From Actinocatenispora sp036503555 (lineage in GTDB: Bacteria; Actinomycetota; Actinomycetes; Mycobacteriales; Micromonosporaceae): a DNA stretch of 64,000 bases. Position 1 is the stretch's first letter. Every line of letters starts with the position of its first letter. Below the pieces are notes generated by a model. It worked only from the letters and a program-made list of their open reading frames with translations. It made no database searches and was not told the origin of the DNA. Position numbers and translations under genes: made by a program. The stretch is from positions 1 to 64,000 of the forward strand of contig DASXWQ010000075.1 of NCBI GenBank assembly GCA_036503555.1, written 5' to 3'. Positions 51,010-59,033 of the stretch are shown here, piece by piece.

Positions 51010-51798
51010 CTAGCGACGTGGGGCGACGGCGGTCGGGACGTGCCGGTCGGTGAGCTCGCGTACCGCGGCGGGGTCGGCGCCGGCGTCGGTGACGACCCGC
51101 TCGAAGTCGGTCAGCTCGCCGACCCGGTGCAGCGCCGTGCGGCCGAGCTTCGTGTGGTCGACGAGCAGCACGCGCCGGGTCGTCACGGTGAGCAGGGCCC
51201 GCTTGGTGGTGACGATCTCCTGCTCCTGGTGGTACACGCCGCCGTCGCGTACCCCGGCGAACGAGTAGAAGCCGATGTCGGAGTGGAGCGCCCGGGCCGA
51301 CTCGACGCACGGCGAGCCGACGAACGAGTCGTGCAGCTCGTTGTACTCCCCGCCCAGTGCGATGAGCCGGATGTTCTTGCGGCCCATCAGGAGCTGGACG
51401 ATGGGCGCGAAGTTCGTGATGACGGTCAGCGGGTCGATGTCGCAGGCCAGTTCGGCCAGGGCCAGCGTGGTGGTCGAGTCGTCGAGCAGCACGGACATGC
51501 CCGGCTCGATCAGCTCGACGGCGGCGCGCGCGATGTCCCGTTTCGCCTCGATGGCGAGCTGCCGGCGGTACGTCACGTTGCTCTCGAACACGCTGGACGG
51601 CAGCGCGGTCACGCCACCGTGGAACTTCCGTACGAGGCCGCGGCGGGCCAGCTCGTCCAGGTCGCGGTGCGCGGTGACGAGGCTGACGTCGAACCGGTCG
51701 GCCAGGTCCTGCGCGCTCGCGGTGCCGACCCGCATGAGGTATTCGGCGACGTCCTGCTGGCGTGAGCCGGGGTCCTTGCGCCGGCGCCCGTCGGTCAT
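51010..51798 (-). CDS. DeoR/GlpR-family transcriptional repressor
   Basis: A 262-residue repressor. The N-terminal helix-turn-helix (ASAQDLADRFDVSLVTAHRDLDELARRGLVRKFHGGV) is the DeoR signature, and the C-terminal domain is the sugar-phosphate-binding Rossmann-like fold (LLDDSTTTLALAELACD...VVLVDHTKLGRTALHRV). It is divergent from the MFS-MBL-HAD operon, which it should control in response to a phosphorylated metabolite. Confidence 0.88.
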   Translation of the reverse strand: MTDGRRRKDPGSRQQDVAEYLMRVGTASAQDLADRFDVSLVTAHRDLDELARRGLVRKFHGGVTALPSSVFESNVTYRRQLAIEAKRDIARAAVELIEPGMSVLLDDSTTTLALAELACDIDPLTVITNFAPIVQLLMGRKNIRLIALGGEYNELHDSFVGSPCVESARALHSDIGFYSFAGVRDGGVYHQEQEIVTTKRALLTVTTRRVLLVDHTKLGRTALHRVGELTDFERVVTDAGADPAAVRELTDRHVPTAVAPRR

Positions 51799-52030
51799 CG
51801 GAGTCCCTTTCCCGCCCGGCCGGCGGGCTCCCGCCGGCCGGTTGCACGGTACCCGGTGCGTACCCGGACGGGTGACGGCGGTGCCGGTCGTGACGAAATC
51901 ATGGCTCCAAAATTACAAACATGAGTGGTAACTTGTCGCCCGTCGGCGAAAATTCGACCGCATCTGCTCGGCCGGACGGCGCGGCACGGACGCCCGCCGC
52001 CACCGGCCGCCCACAGACCGAGGTGTCGCC
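51799..52030. other. Regulatory region between DeoR and the MFS operon
   Basis: Most of a 300-base divergent gap. Its middle (51895-51960) is clearly AT-rich and holds a dyad and a likely promoter (TAACTT at 51929-51934 as -10). No protein gene is visible until the leader ORF at 52031. Confidence 0.5.
51913..51931. promoter_or_regulatory. Possible DeoR operator
   Basis: TTAC (51913-51916) and GTAA (51928-51931) form a dyad with an 11-base spacer in the AT-rich promoter patch. It overlaps the TAACTT -10-like hexamer. Confidence 0.4.
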
Positions 52031-52102
52031 ATGACCACCAGACCAGTGCACCGCCCCGGGCCGCCGCCCGCCCGCCCGGCACGTACGGAGTCGTCACGAT
52101 GA
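52031..52102 (+). CDS. Putative 23-residue leader peptide overlapping the MFS start
   Basis: The ATG is preceded by GAGGTG. The 23-codon product contains a Pro-rich core (RPGPPPARPAR) that could slow ribosomes at the PPP. Its TGA overlaps the ATG of the MFS gene as ATGA, so translating this ORF would deliver ribosomes to the MFS start. Whether it is a sensor or only a coupling device cannot be read from the sequence. Confidence 0.35.
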   Translation: MTTRPVHRPGPPPARPARTESSR

Positions 52103-53514
52103 CGGCCACCACGCTCGACCTGGCGAACCTGTCGAGGTTCCGCCGCAAGCTGACGCTGCTGTCGTCGATCGGCATGTTCCTGGACGGCTTCGACCTGACC
52201 GTCATCGCCGTCGCACTACCCGTACTCAAGAAGACGTGGACGTTCTCGCCGCTCGCGTCCGGCATCACGAGCTGCTCGGCGATCGTCGGCATGTTCGTCG
52301 GCGCGCTGGTCTTCGGCCGCGTCTCCGACCGCCTCGGCCGCAAGACGATGTACCTGATCGACCTGATCGGTTTCGTCGTGTTCGCGGCGCTGGCCGCGTT
52401 CTCCCAGAACGTGTGGGAGCTGATCCTCTTCCGGTTCCTGCTCGGCCTCTGCATCGGCGCCGACTACCCGATCTCCTCGTCGCTCACCGCCGAGTTCGGC
52501 TCGGCCCGCGACCGCGGCCGGCTCGTCGTCGCGCTGAGCCTGATGTGGAACGTCGGCGCGTTCGCCGCGTACGGGGTGGGCGTGGCGTTCCTGCCGCTCG
52601 GCCCGACCGCGTGGCGCTGGATGCTGCTGGTCGGCGCGGCGCTCGCGCTGGTCACGCTGTTCTTCCGGACCAGCATCCCCGAGTCGCCGCGGTGGCTGAT
52701 CGCGCACGGCCGCGCCGACGAGGCCCGGCGCGTCGTCGCCGACCTCGTCAACCGCGAGTCACCCGGTACGACGATCACGCCGGAGGAGGTCGTCCTGCCC
52801 GACGCCGCGCCCGCGCGCGACGGTGCCGGCGGTGCCCGTACCGGACAGTGGCGGCGGCTGTTCGCCCGCGGACTGGTCGGCGCGACGGTGTTCGTGTGCA
52901 CGTTCTGGTTCGCGCACGGCGTGGCGTACTACGGCATCCAGATGTACTCGCCGACGATCCTCACCTCGCTCGGCGGGTCCAGCCAGCTCTCCGCGAACAT
53001 CGGCTCGGCGATCATCGCGCTGCTCGGTGTGGTCGGCGCCGTCATCTCCTGCCTGTTCGTCGACTCGTGGGGACGGCGGCCGGTGCTGACGACCGCGTTC
53101 GCCGGGGAGACCGCGGTACTCGTGGTGCTCGCGCTGATGCACGCGCCACCGCTGGCGATGATCGTGGTGCTGTTCGCGATCGCGATCCTGTTCGCCAACA
53201 TGGGTCCCGGCACCCTGGACATGGTCTACTGCACCGAGCTGTTCCCCACCGAGCTGCGCGCGGCCGGCACCGGCCTGGGTACCGCGGTCAGCCGGGTCGG
53301 CGCGATCCTCGGCGTACTCGTGTTTCCCGACCTGGTCGGCTCGTGGGGGGTGAACGGCGCGCTGTGGCTGTTCGTCGCCGCCGGCGTACTGGGCCTCGTC
53401 GTCACCATCGTGATGGCCCCCGAGACCAAGAACCGCAGCCTCGAACAGACGACCGGCACCCGGGCGCCCGTCGCCGCCGTGCCGGGACTCGCCACCACCA
53501 AGGAGGAACAGTGA
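52099..53514 (+). CDS. MFS transporter (sugar/aromatic-acid porter type)
   Basis: A 471-residue membrane protein with twelve predicted helices. GRVSDRLGRKTMY is MFS motif A, repeated in the second half as VDSWGRRPVL; ETKNRSLEQ near the end is the sugar-porter PETK signature. The ATG at 52099 overlaps the leader ORF, and its stop overlaps the next start by four bases. It probably imports a sugar or organic acid processed by the downstream enzymes. Confidence 0.88.
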   Translation: MTATTLDLANLSRFRRKLTLLSSIGMFLDGFDLTVIAVALPVLKKTWTFSPLASGITSCSAIVGMFVGALVFGRVSDRLGRKTMYLIDLIGFVVFAALAAFSQNVWELILFRFLLGLCIGADYPISSSLTAEFGSARDRGRLVVALSLMWNVGAFAAYGVGVAFLPLGPTAWRWMLLVGAALALVTLFFRTSIPESPRWLIAHGRADEARRVVADLVNRESPGTTITPEEVVLPDAAPARDGAGGARTGQWRRLFARGLVGATVFVCTFWFAHGVAYYGIQMYSPTILTSLGGSSQLSANIGSAIIALLGVVGAVISCLFVDSWGRRPVLTTAFAGETAVLVVLALMHAPPLAMIVVLFAIAILFANMGPGTLDMVYCTELFPTELRAAGTGLGTAVSRVGAILGVLVFPDLVGSWGVNGALWLFVAAGVLGLVVTIVMAPETKNRSLEQTTGTRAPVAAVPGLATTKEEQ

Positions 53515-54317
53515 CCACGACCCGGTTGACCGTGTTGGGATTCCGGGCCGGCCGGCCCGACGCGACGTCGCCGTGCTCGGGCTACCTGCTCGAACACGAC
53601 GGTACGACGATCCTGGTCGACTGCGGTCCCGGCATCATCACCGAGCTGGTGTCGCGCCGGCTGGAGCACCGGCTCGACGCGGTGGTGCTGACACACCTGC
53701 ACCAGGACCACATGTTCGACGTCGTACCGCTGGCGTTCACCCGGCTGCTCACCCAGACGCCGCCGGCGCCGATCCCGCTGTTCGTACCCGAGGACAGCCT
53801 GGACACGCTCGCCGTACTCGACGACTGGGTCGCCGTGCCGTCCGATCCGGCGGTCGGCCGCCCGCTGGCCACCGCGTTCGACATCCGGCCGCTGGTCCGC
53901 GACGGCGCGACCGAGGTACCCGTCGCCGGCGACGTGACGCTGACCGCGTACCGCGCGCAGCACGTGGTGCCCAGCGCGTCGCTCCGGTTCCGTACCGGCG
54001 GGGCCACGGTGGCGTTCTCGTCGGACACCGGCTGGTGCGACGGGGTGCTGGCCGCCGCCCGGGGTGCGGACGTGTTCGTGTGCGAGACGACCTACCTGAC
54101 CGCGGATCCGGCCATGCTCACCGAACACGGCCACCTCACCGCGGAGCTGACCGGGAAGCTCGCCCGGACCGCGGGCGTCGGCCGGCTCGTCGTCAGCCAC
54201 CTGCTCGGCTTCGACGACGAGAAGTCGTTCGCGGCGGCGGAGGAGGCGGCCGGGCCGGTGCCCGTCACCGCGGCCCGCTCCGGCCTGGTCGTACCCGTCG
54301 AGCCGGCGGCGCGCTGA
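53511..54317 (+). CDS. Metallo-beta-lactamase-fold hydrolase (RNase Z-like)
   Basis: A 268-residue binuclear zinc hydrolase. THLHQDHMFD is the HxHxDH metal motif, the SSDTGWCDG region and the late H in SHLLG supply further ligands. The overall pattern (SGYLLEHDGTTILVDCGPG...) is closest to RNase Z-like/phosphodiesterase members. It overlaps the MFS stop by four bases (GTGA) and the next gene by one base. The substrate is unknown; a lactone or phosphodiester is plausible in a catabolic operon. Confidence 0.85.
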   Translation: MTTTRLTVLGFRAGRPDATSPCSGYLLEHDGTTILVDCGPGIITELVSRRLEHRLDAVVLTHLHQDHMFDVVPLAFTRLLTQTPPAPIPLFVPEDSLDTLAVLDDWVAVPSDPAVGRPLATAFDIRPLVRDGATEVPVAGDVTLTAYRAQHVVPSASLRFRTGGATVAFSSDTGWCDGVLAAARGADVFVCETTYLTADPAMLTEHGHLTAELTGKLARTAGVGRLVVSHLLGFDDEKSFAAAEEAAGPVPVTAARSGLVVPVEPAAR

Positions 54318-55012
54318 TGGTGCTGGTGCTGTGGGACGTCGACCAGACGCTGCTCGACGTCGGCGCGGTCGACCGCGAGGTGTGGTACTCGGTGTGCGGC
54401 GAGCTGCTCGGCGTACCGGCGCGGGCGGCGACGGTCGTGCCGGGCCGCACGATCCGGCAGATCCTCCGCGACATTCTCCGGGAGTACGGCGCGGACACGG
54501 CCACCGCCGACCGCCTGCTGCCGGAAGCGCTGCACCGCGAGGCCGAGCTGCTCGCGACGCGGCCGCTGGCCGCGGAGGGCCGGATCCTGCCGGGCGTACC
54601 GGAGGTGGTGGCCGCGCTCGACCGGGCGCCGGGCGTCGTGCAGTCCGTACTGACCGGCAACCAGCTCGCCACGACCGAGCTGAAGCTCGCCGCGTACGGG
54701 CTGGTGCCGCCGCTGGACCTGCGGTTCGGCGCGTACGGCTCGGACCGCGAGCACCGGCCCGACCTGGTACCCGTGGCACGGTCCAGGACCGCCGCGGTGC
54801 ACGGCGCGTCGGCCGCGACACCGACCGTGCTGGTCGGCGACTCCCGGCTGGACGTCGAGGCGGCACACCGCAACGACGCGCGGATCGTCGCCGTGGCCAC
54901 CGGGACGACGTCGGCGGCGGAGCTGCGTACCGCGGGGGCGGACGTGGTGCTCGACGATCTCGCCGACCTGCCGCGCAGCCTCGACGCGATCCTCGGCGAG
55001 CGCGCCGCATGA
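54317..55012 (+). CDS. HAD-superfamily hydrolase
   Basis: A 231-residue phosphatase-like protein. LWDVDQTLLD carries the nucleophile Asp and the acid Asp two residues on, VLTGNQL is motif II, and VGDSRLDVEAA is the Mg-binding motif IV. The fold is the phosphoglycolate phosphatase/beta-phosphoglucomutase type with a helical cap. The ATG overlaps the stop of the upstream gene (TGATG). A phosphorylated intermediate is expected, consistent with the DeoR-type regulator. Confidence 0.85.
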   Translation: MVLVLWDVDQTLLDVGAVDREVWYSVCGELLGVPARAATVVPGRTIRQILRDILREYGADTATADRLLPEALHREAELLATRPLAAEGRILPGVPEVVAALDRAPGVVQSVLTGNQLATTELKLAAYGLVPPLDLRFGAYGSDREHRPDLVPVARSRTAAVHGASAATPTVLVGDSRLDVEAAHRNDARIVAVATGTTSAAELRTAGADVVLDDLADLPRSLDAILGERAA

Positions 55013-55156
55013 GGCGGCGGGCTCGGGACCGCGGAGGTGGAAAATCCGTGCTGACGACGGTGGGGCGCTGCTAGGGTCTGGCGCATGACGATCTGAGGAT
55101 CCGCGCCTTTGCGCGCCCACCGGCCAGACCAGCACGCACACCTCAGGGAGTTTGTC

Positions 55157-55354
55157 ATGACCGAAAAGCCCGACACGCCGGACGACGACGCGCAGCCGGC
55201 CGAGGAGCCCGAGTTCCTGAACCGGGCGGCCCGGCGCGCGAAGGGCAAGAAGGGCGGCGCCCAGCAGCAGCGTCTCGACGGTGGCCCGAACCACGTCGAC
55301 ACGCACGGGCCCACCCACGGCCAGCGCGACTACGGCCGCCGCCGCTCCGGCTGA
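55157..55354 (+). CDS. Small hydrophilic, probably disordered protein
   Basis: A 65-residue protein with an acidic first third, the segment EFLNRAARRAKGKKG, and a His/Gly/Arg-rich end. It contains no hydrophobic core and should be intrinsically disordered. GGGAG lies upstream of the ATG. A possible promoter -10, TGC-TAGGGT at 55072-55077, lies about 80 bases before the start. Similar short proteins are common in actinomycetes, with no known role. Confidence 0.7.
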   Translation: MTEKPDTPDDDAQPAEEPEFLNRAARRAKGKKGGAQQQRLDGGPNHVDTHGPTHGQRDYGRRRSG

Positions 55355-55365
55355 CTACGTCTCCT

Positions 55366-55398
55366 GACGCCGCCCCGGAAACCTCCCGGGGCGGCGTC
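55366..55398. terminator. Bidirectional terminator
   Basis: A 13-bp perfect stem GACGCCGCCCCGG/CCGGGGCGGCGTC with a 7-base loop separates the small protein gene from the convergent thioesterase gene. Confidence 0.8.
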
Positions 55399-55407
55399 GC
55401 CGTGCGC

Positions 55408-55833
55408 TCAGCCGATCAGGTCCGGCAGGGTCGCGAGCGTACGCAGATGGGAGCGCGGGTCGGCGATGAGCCGGCGGGTGGCCAGGTCGAGCAGGCCACC
55501 GACCGCGGTGACCTCGGCCGCGGGCGTACCGTCGGCCTTCGTGACGTGCTGGACGATCCGGAACGTCTTGTGCCCGTCCTCGTACACGAAGGCGCACGAG
55601 ACGTCCACCTCGTCGCCGCCGCGCAGCTCCCGCAGGTACCGGATGGTGGTTTCCAGGGCGACGGGGCCGACGCCGGTGGCGAGCAGCGCGTCCTGGGCGA
55701 CGCCCGCGGCGCGCAGGCACTCCCAGCGCGCGTGCTCCGCGTACTGCAGGTAGACGGCCTGGTTGAGATGGCCCTGGGTGTCGAGTTCGTACCCGCGGAC
55801 GACGATCCGCGTGGTGAAGGGATCGGTGCTCAC
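55408..55833 (-). CDS. Acyl-CoA thioesterase (hotdog, 4HBT/YbgC-like)
   Basis: A 141-residue hotdog-fold protein. The catalytic segment DTQGHLNQAVYLQYAEHARWE aligns with the D-x-x-GHxNNxxY motif of 4-hydroxybenzoyl-CoA thioesterase-like enzymes. The GTG start overlaps the stop of the helicase-nuclease gene by four bases, so it is the last gene of that operon. Its link to DNA repair is unexplained and may only reflect genome packing. Confidence 0.88.
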   Translation of the reverse strand: MSTDPFTTRIVVRGYELDTQGHLNQAVYLQYAEHARWECLRAAGVAQDALLATGVGPVALETTIRYLRELRGGDEVDVSCAFVYEDGHKTFRIVQHVTKADGTPAAEVTAVGGLLDLATRRLIADPRSHLRTLATLPDLIG

Positions 55834-58800
55834 GAGCTCTGACCGTACGGCGTCGCGGCCGGCAGGTCAGTGATCAACGCCGCAAGCGCCGCCGCGTCGA
55901 GCAGGTCGACGGGCGCCTCGGTCACCCCGGCGGCCACGTAGTGGAACGCGGCGCCGACCGCGGCCACGTCGACGCCCGCCAGCTCCGCCCACGCCAGCCG
56001 GTACGCGGCGAGCTGCACCGCCGCGGCCGTCGCGTCGGCGCCCTCGGGACGGCGCCCGGTCTTCCAGTCGACCACCTGGTAGCGGCCGTCGGGCTCGGCG
56101 TACACGGCGTCCATCCGGCCGCGGACCACGATGCCGGCGACCACCGTGGCGAACGGCACCTCCACCGCCACCGGCGTACGGTCGGCCCAGTCGCTCGCCA
56201 GGAACCGCTCGCGCAGCGCGGCCAGGTCGGCGTCGGGTACCGCGTCGGCGTCGGCGGCGCCGGGCAGCTCGTCGATGTCCAGCAACTCGCGCGCCCCGAG
56301 GCGCCGCTCCAGCCACCGGTGGAACTCGGTGCCTCGGGCGGAACGCGGGTCGGGCCGGCGCGGCAGCGGCCGGCGGATCCGCCGGGCCAGGGTCATCGGG
56401 TCGGCCGCGAGCGCGACCAGGTCGGTCACGCTGAGCGCCGCGGGCAGTGGGATCTCGCCGGCGCCCCGGCCCTCCCGGTCCCGCTCGGCCAGCAACAACT
56501 CCACCTCGTACGCCCAGTGCCGTTCCTCGTCGTCGGCCGGCTCGGCGGCGTCGCCGGTACGCAGCGCGGCAAGCTCGGCGCGGACCAGGCTGGCGGCGTC
56601 GGTGAGCGCGGGCCGGCGCGCACCCAGCGGGTCGGCGGGCCACTCCGCGCGCGGCGGGTTCGCCTTGACCGGGTTCTCCGTGTCGGGCGGCGGCTCCTCG
56701 GCCCAGGCGTCGACGTGGCCGGCGCCGGCCAGGCACCGCTCGCGTACCTCGGTGAGCAGCTCCGACGGGCCGCGGCGGCCGGTCGCGTCCCCGTCCCACC
56801 AGTACCCGGAGCAGAGCAGCAGGCGCCGCGGCCGGGTGATCGCCACGTACGCCAGGCGACGCTCCTCGTCCGCGTCGTGCTCCACCCACCGGGCCAGGAA
56901 ATCCTTGCGCAGCCTGGACAGTGCGCGCTGGTTCTCCACAGTGGACACCCGGAACTCGGGCAGCCCGGTACGGTCGCCGCGCAGCCCGAACGGCAGCACG
57001 CCCGGCCGTGCCAGCCAGTGGTCGGCCTGCGAACGCGCCGGGAACACCTGCTCGGACAGGCCGGCGAGCGCCACCACGTCCCACTCCAGCCCCTTCGCGG
57101 AGTGCACGGTCAACACCTGGACGGCACCGGTCACGACCTCGACGTGGCCCGGCTCCAGGCCGCGCTCCTGTTCCTCCGCGGCGGCGAGGAACGCGAGGAA
57201 GCTGGCCAGCGTCGCCGTCTCCGAGTCCGCGGCGAACCGCGCCGCCACGTCGCCGAACGTGTCCAGGTGCGCCCGCGCCAATCCCGCGTCGACGCCGGCG
57301 TGCAGCGCGACCTCCACGTCCAGCCCGATCGTGTGCTCCACGTCCGCGACGAGGTCGGGCAGCGCCGCGTCCAGCCGGGTACGCAGGTCGGCCAGCTCCG
57401 CCGCGAACGCCGACAGCCGCCGGAACCCCGTCGGCGAGTACGACTCCGCCGGGCCGAGATCGTCCAGCGCCTCGACCAGCGTCACCTCGTTGCCGCCGGG
57501 CCCGTCGTCGGTCGGCCGGTACCGCTTCGACAGCGTACGGGCGCGGCGGTGCAGGGCCACCACGTCGCGCGGGCCGATCCGCAGCCGCGGCCCGGTCAGC
57601 AACCGCAGCAGGCCGGCGCCGGCCGCCGGGTCGGCGAGCACCTGGAGGGTGGTGACGACGTCGCGTACCTCCGGGGTGTCGAGCAGGCCGCCCAGGCCGA
57701 CCACCTCGACGGGCAGCCCGCGCGAGCGCAGCGCCTGCTCGACGGCCGGGATCTGCCGGCGCGAGCGCACCAGTACCGCGGTCGTGGGCGGACTGTCCAC
57801 AGTGGAGTTCGTACGCCAGTGGGTGTCGATCCCGGCCGCGATCCAGTCGGCCTCCTCGGTGTTCGTCGGCAGCAGCGCACAGCGCACCGCACGGCCCGGC
57901 AGGGCGTGCGGGGCCGCGCCCAGGATCACCGCGGCACTTCCCCGGGCGCGCAGCGGCGCCGACACCGCGTTCGCCACGTCGAGGATCGACGGCGCGTTGC
58001 GCCAACTCACCGTCAACGACAGGCGATCGGCCGGCGTACCGTTGGGGCGGGCGAAGTCCGCGGGGAAACGCTCCAGCGTGCCGGCGCTCGCACCGCGCCA
58101 CGCGTAGATCGACTGGGCCGGGTCACCGACCGCGGTCACCGGATGCCCCCGCCCGAACAGCGAGCGCAGCAGCACCACCTGCGCGTGCGACGTGTCCTGG
58201 TATTCGTCCAGCAGTACCACGCGATAACGGTCGCGCTCGGTGGCGCCGACGATCGGATGGTCGCGCGCCACCCGCGCGGCCCGCGACATCTGGTCCGAGT
58301 AGTCCATCGCCTCGGCCGCGTGCTTGCGCTCGGAATACTTGCGTACCAAGGGAAGCATCTGCAGGCGGGCCTTCTGCCGGGCGAGCAGCCGCTGGGTGTC
58401 CTGCGACATCGTGCCCGGGATCTGGGTGATCGCGGCGATCAGCCGTTCGGTGAAGCGGGTCAGCTCGTCCGCGTCGCGCAGGTGCTCGGACATCTCCGCC
58501 GCCAGGCCCAGCACCTCGCTCGTCACCGTCACCGGCGCCAGGTCCACCTCCGACATGTCCCCGTCGTACCCGCGGACCACGGCGTCGGCGAGCTGCCAGC
58601 ACGCGGCCTCGGTCAGCAACCGGGTCGTCGGCTCGAACCCGGCGCGCAGGCCGTGCTCGGTGACCACGCGCGCCGCGTACGAGTGGTAGGTGGCGACCGT
58701 GGGTTCGCCGGGCAGCGCGTCGGATTCCCCTGCCACCTCGGGGATCCGGGCCAGTTGGCTCAGCCGCGACGAGATCCGCACCGCCAGCTCGCCGGCCGCC

Positions 58801-59033
58801 TTGCGGGTGAACGTCAGGCCCAGCACCTGATCCGGCCGTACCAGCCGGTTCGCGACGAGGTAGACGACGCGTGCGGCCATCGTCTCCGTCTTGCCCGAGC
58901 CGGCGCCGGCCACCACCAGCAGCGGCCCGAGCGGCGCCGCGATCACCGCCTGCTGCTCGGCCGTCGGCTGCGGCAGGCCCAGCAGCTCCGCCAGGCGTAC
59001 CGGGGAGAACCGCGTCTCGGCCCCCGGTTTCAC
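55830..59033 (-). CDS. adnB: AdnAB-type helicase-nuclease subunit with canonical motor
   Basis: A 1067-residue protein. The N-terminal UvrD-like motor is complete: Walker A GAGSGKT (43-49), motif II VLLDEYQDTSHA, motif III GDPAQSIYAWRGA and motif VI YVAITRPRRLL. The C-terminal RecB-like nuclease keeps MDAVY...VVDWKTG and QLAAYRLAW, with the catalytic Asp/Lys. With the upstream gene it forms a heterodimer that resects DNA double-strand breaks in actinobacteria. The gene order and intact motor suggest AdnB; the A/B naming is from memory. GTG overlaps the upstream stop (GTGA). Confidence 0.85.
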   Translation of the reverse strand: MKPGAETRFSPVRLAELLGLPQPTAEQQAVIAAPLGPLLVVAGAGSGKTETMAARVVYLVANRLVRPDQVLGLTFTRKAAGELAVRISSRLSQLARIPEVAGESDALPGEPTVATYHSYAARVVTEHGLRAGFEPTTRLLTEAACWQLADAVVRGYDGDMSEVDLAPVTVTSEVLGLAAEMSEHLRDADELTRFTERLIAAITQIPGTMSQDTQRLLARQKARLQMLPLVRKYSERKHAAEAMDYSDQMSRAARVARDHPIVGATERDRYRVVLLDEYQDTSHAQVVLLRSLFGRGHPVTAVGDPAQSIYAWRGASAGTLERFPADFARPNGTPADRLSLTVSWRNAPSILDVANAVSAPLRARGSAAVILGAAPHALPGRAVRCALLPTNTEEADWIAAGIDTHWRTNSTVDSPPTTAVLVRSRRQIPAVEQALRSRGLPVEVVGLGGLLDTPEVRDVVTTLQVLADPAAGAGLLRLLTGPRLRIGPRDVVALHRRARTLSKRYRPTDDGPGGNEVTLVEALDDLGPAESYSPTGFRRLSAFAAELADLRTRLDAALPDLVADVEHTIGLDVEVALHAGVDAGLARAHLDTFGDVAARFAADSETATLASFLAFLAAAEEQERGLEPGHVEVVTGAVQVLTVHSAKGLEWDVVALAGLSEQVFPARSQADHWLARPGVLPFGLRGDRTGLPEFRVSTVENQRALSRLRKDFLARWVEHDADEERRLAYVAITRPRRLLLCSGYWWDGDATGRRGPSELLTEVRERCLAGAGHVDAWAEEPPPDTENPVKANPPRAEWPADPLGARRPALTDAASLVRAELAALRTGDAAEPADDEERHWAYEVELLLAERDREGRGAGEIPLPAALSVTDLVALAADPMTLARRIRRPLPRRPDPRSARGTEFHRWLERRLGARELLDIDELPGAADADAVPDADLAALRERFLASDWADRTPVAVEVPFATVVAGIVVRGRMDAVYAEPDGRYQVVDWKTGRRPEGADATAAAVQLAAYRLAWAELAGVDVAAVGAAFHYVAAGVTEAPVDLLDAAALAALITDLPAATPYGQSS

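Noticed and set aside
54317..55012. Separate plus-strand ORF at 54331-55074
   Set aside because: It lies out of frame inside the HAD gene and is Arg/Gly-rich, while the HAD frame has all catalytic motifs.
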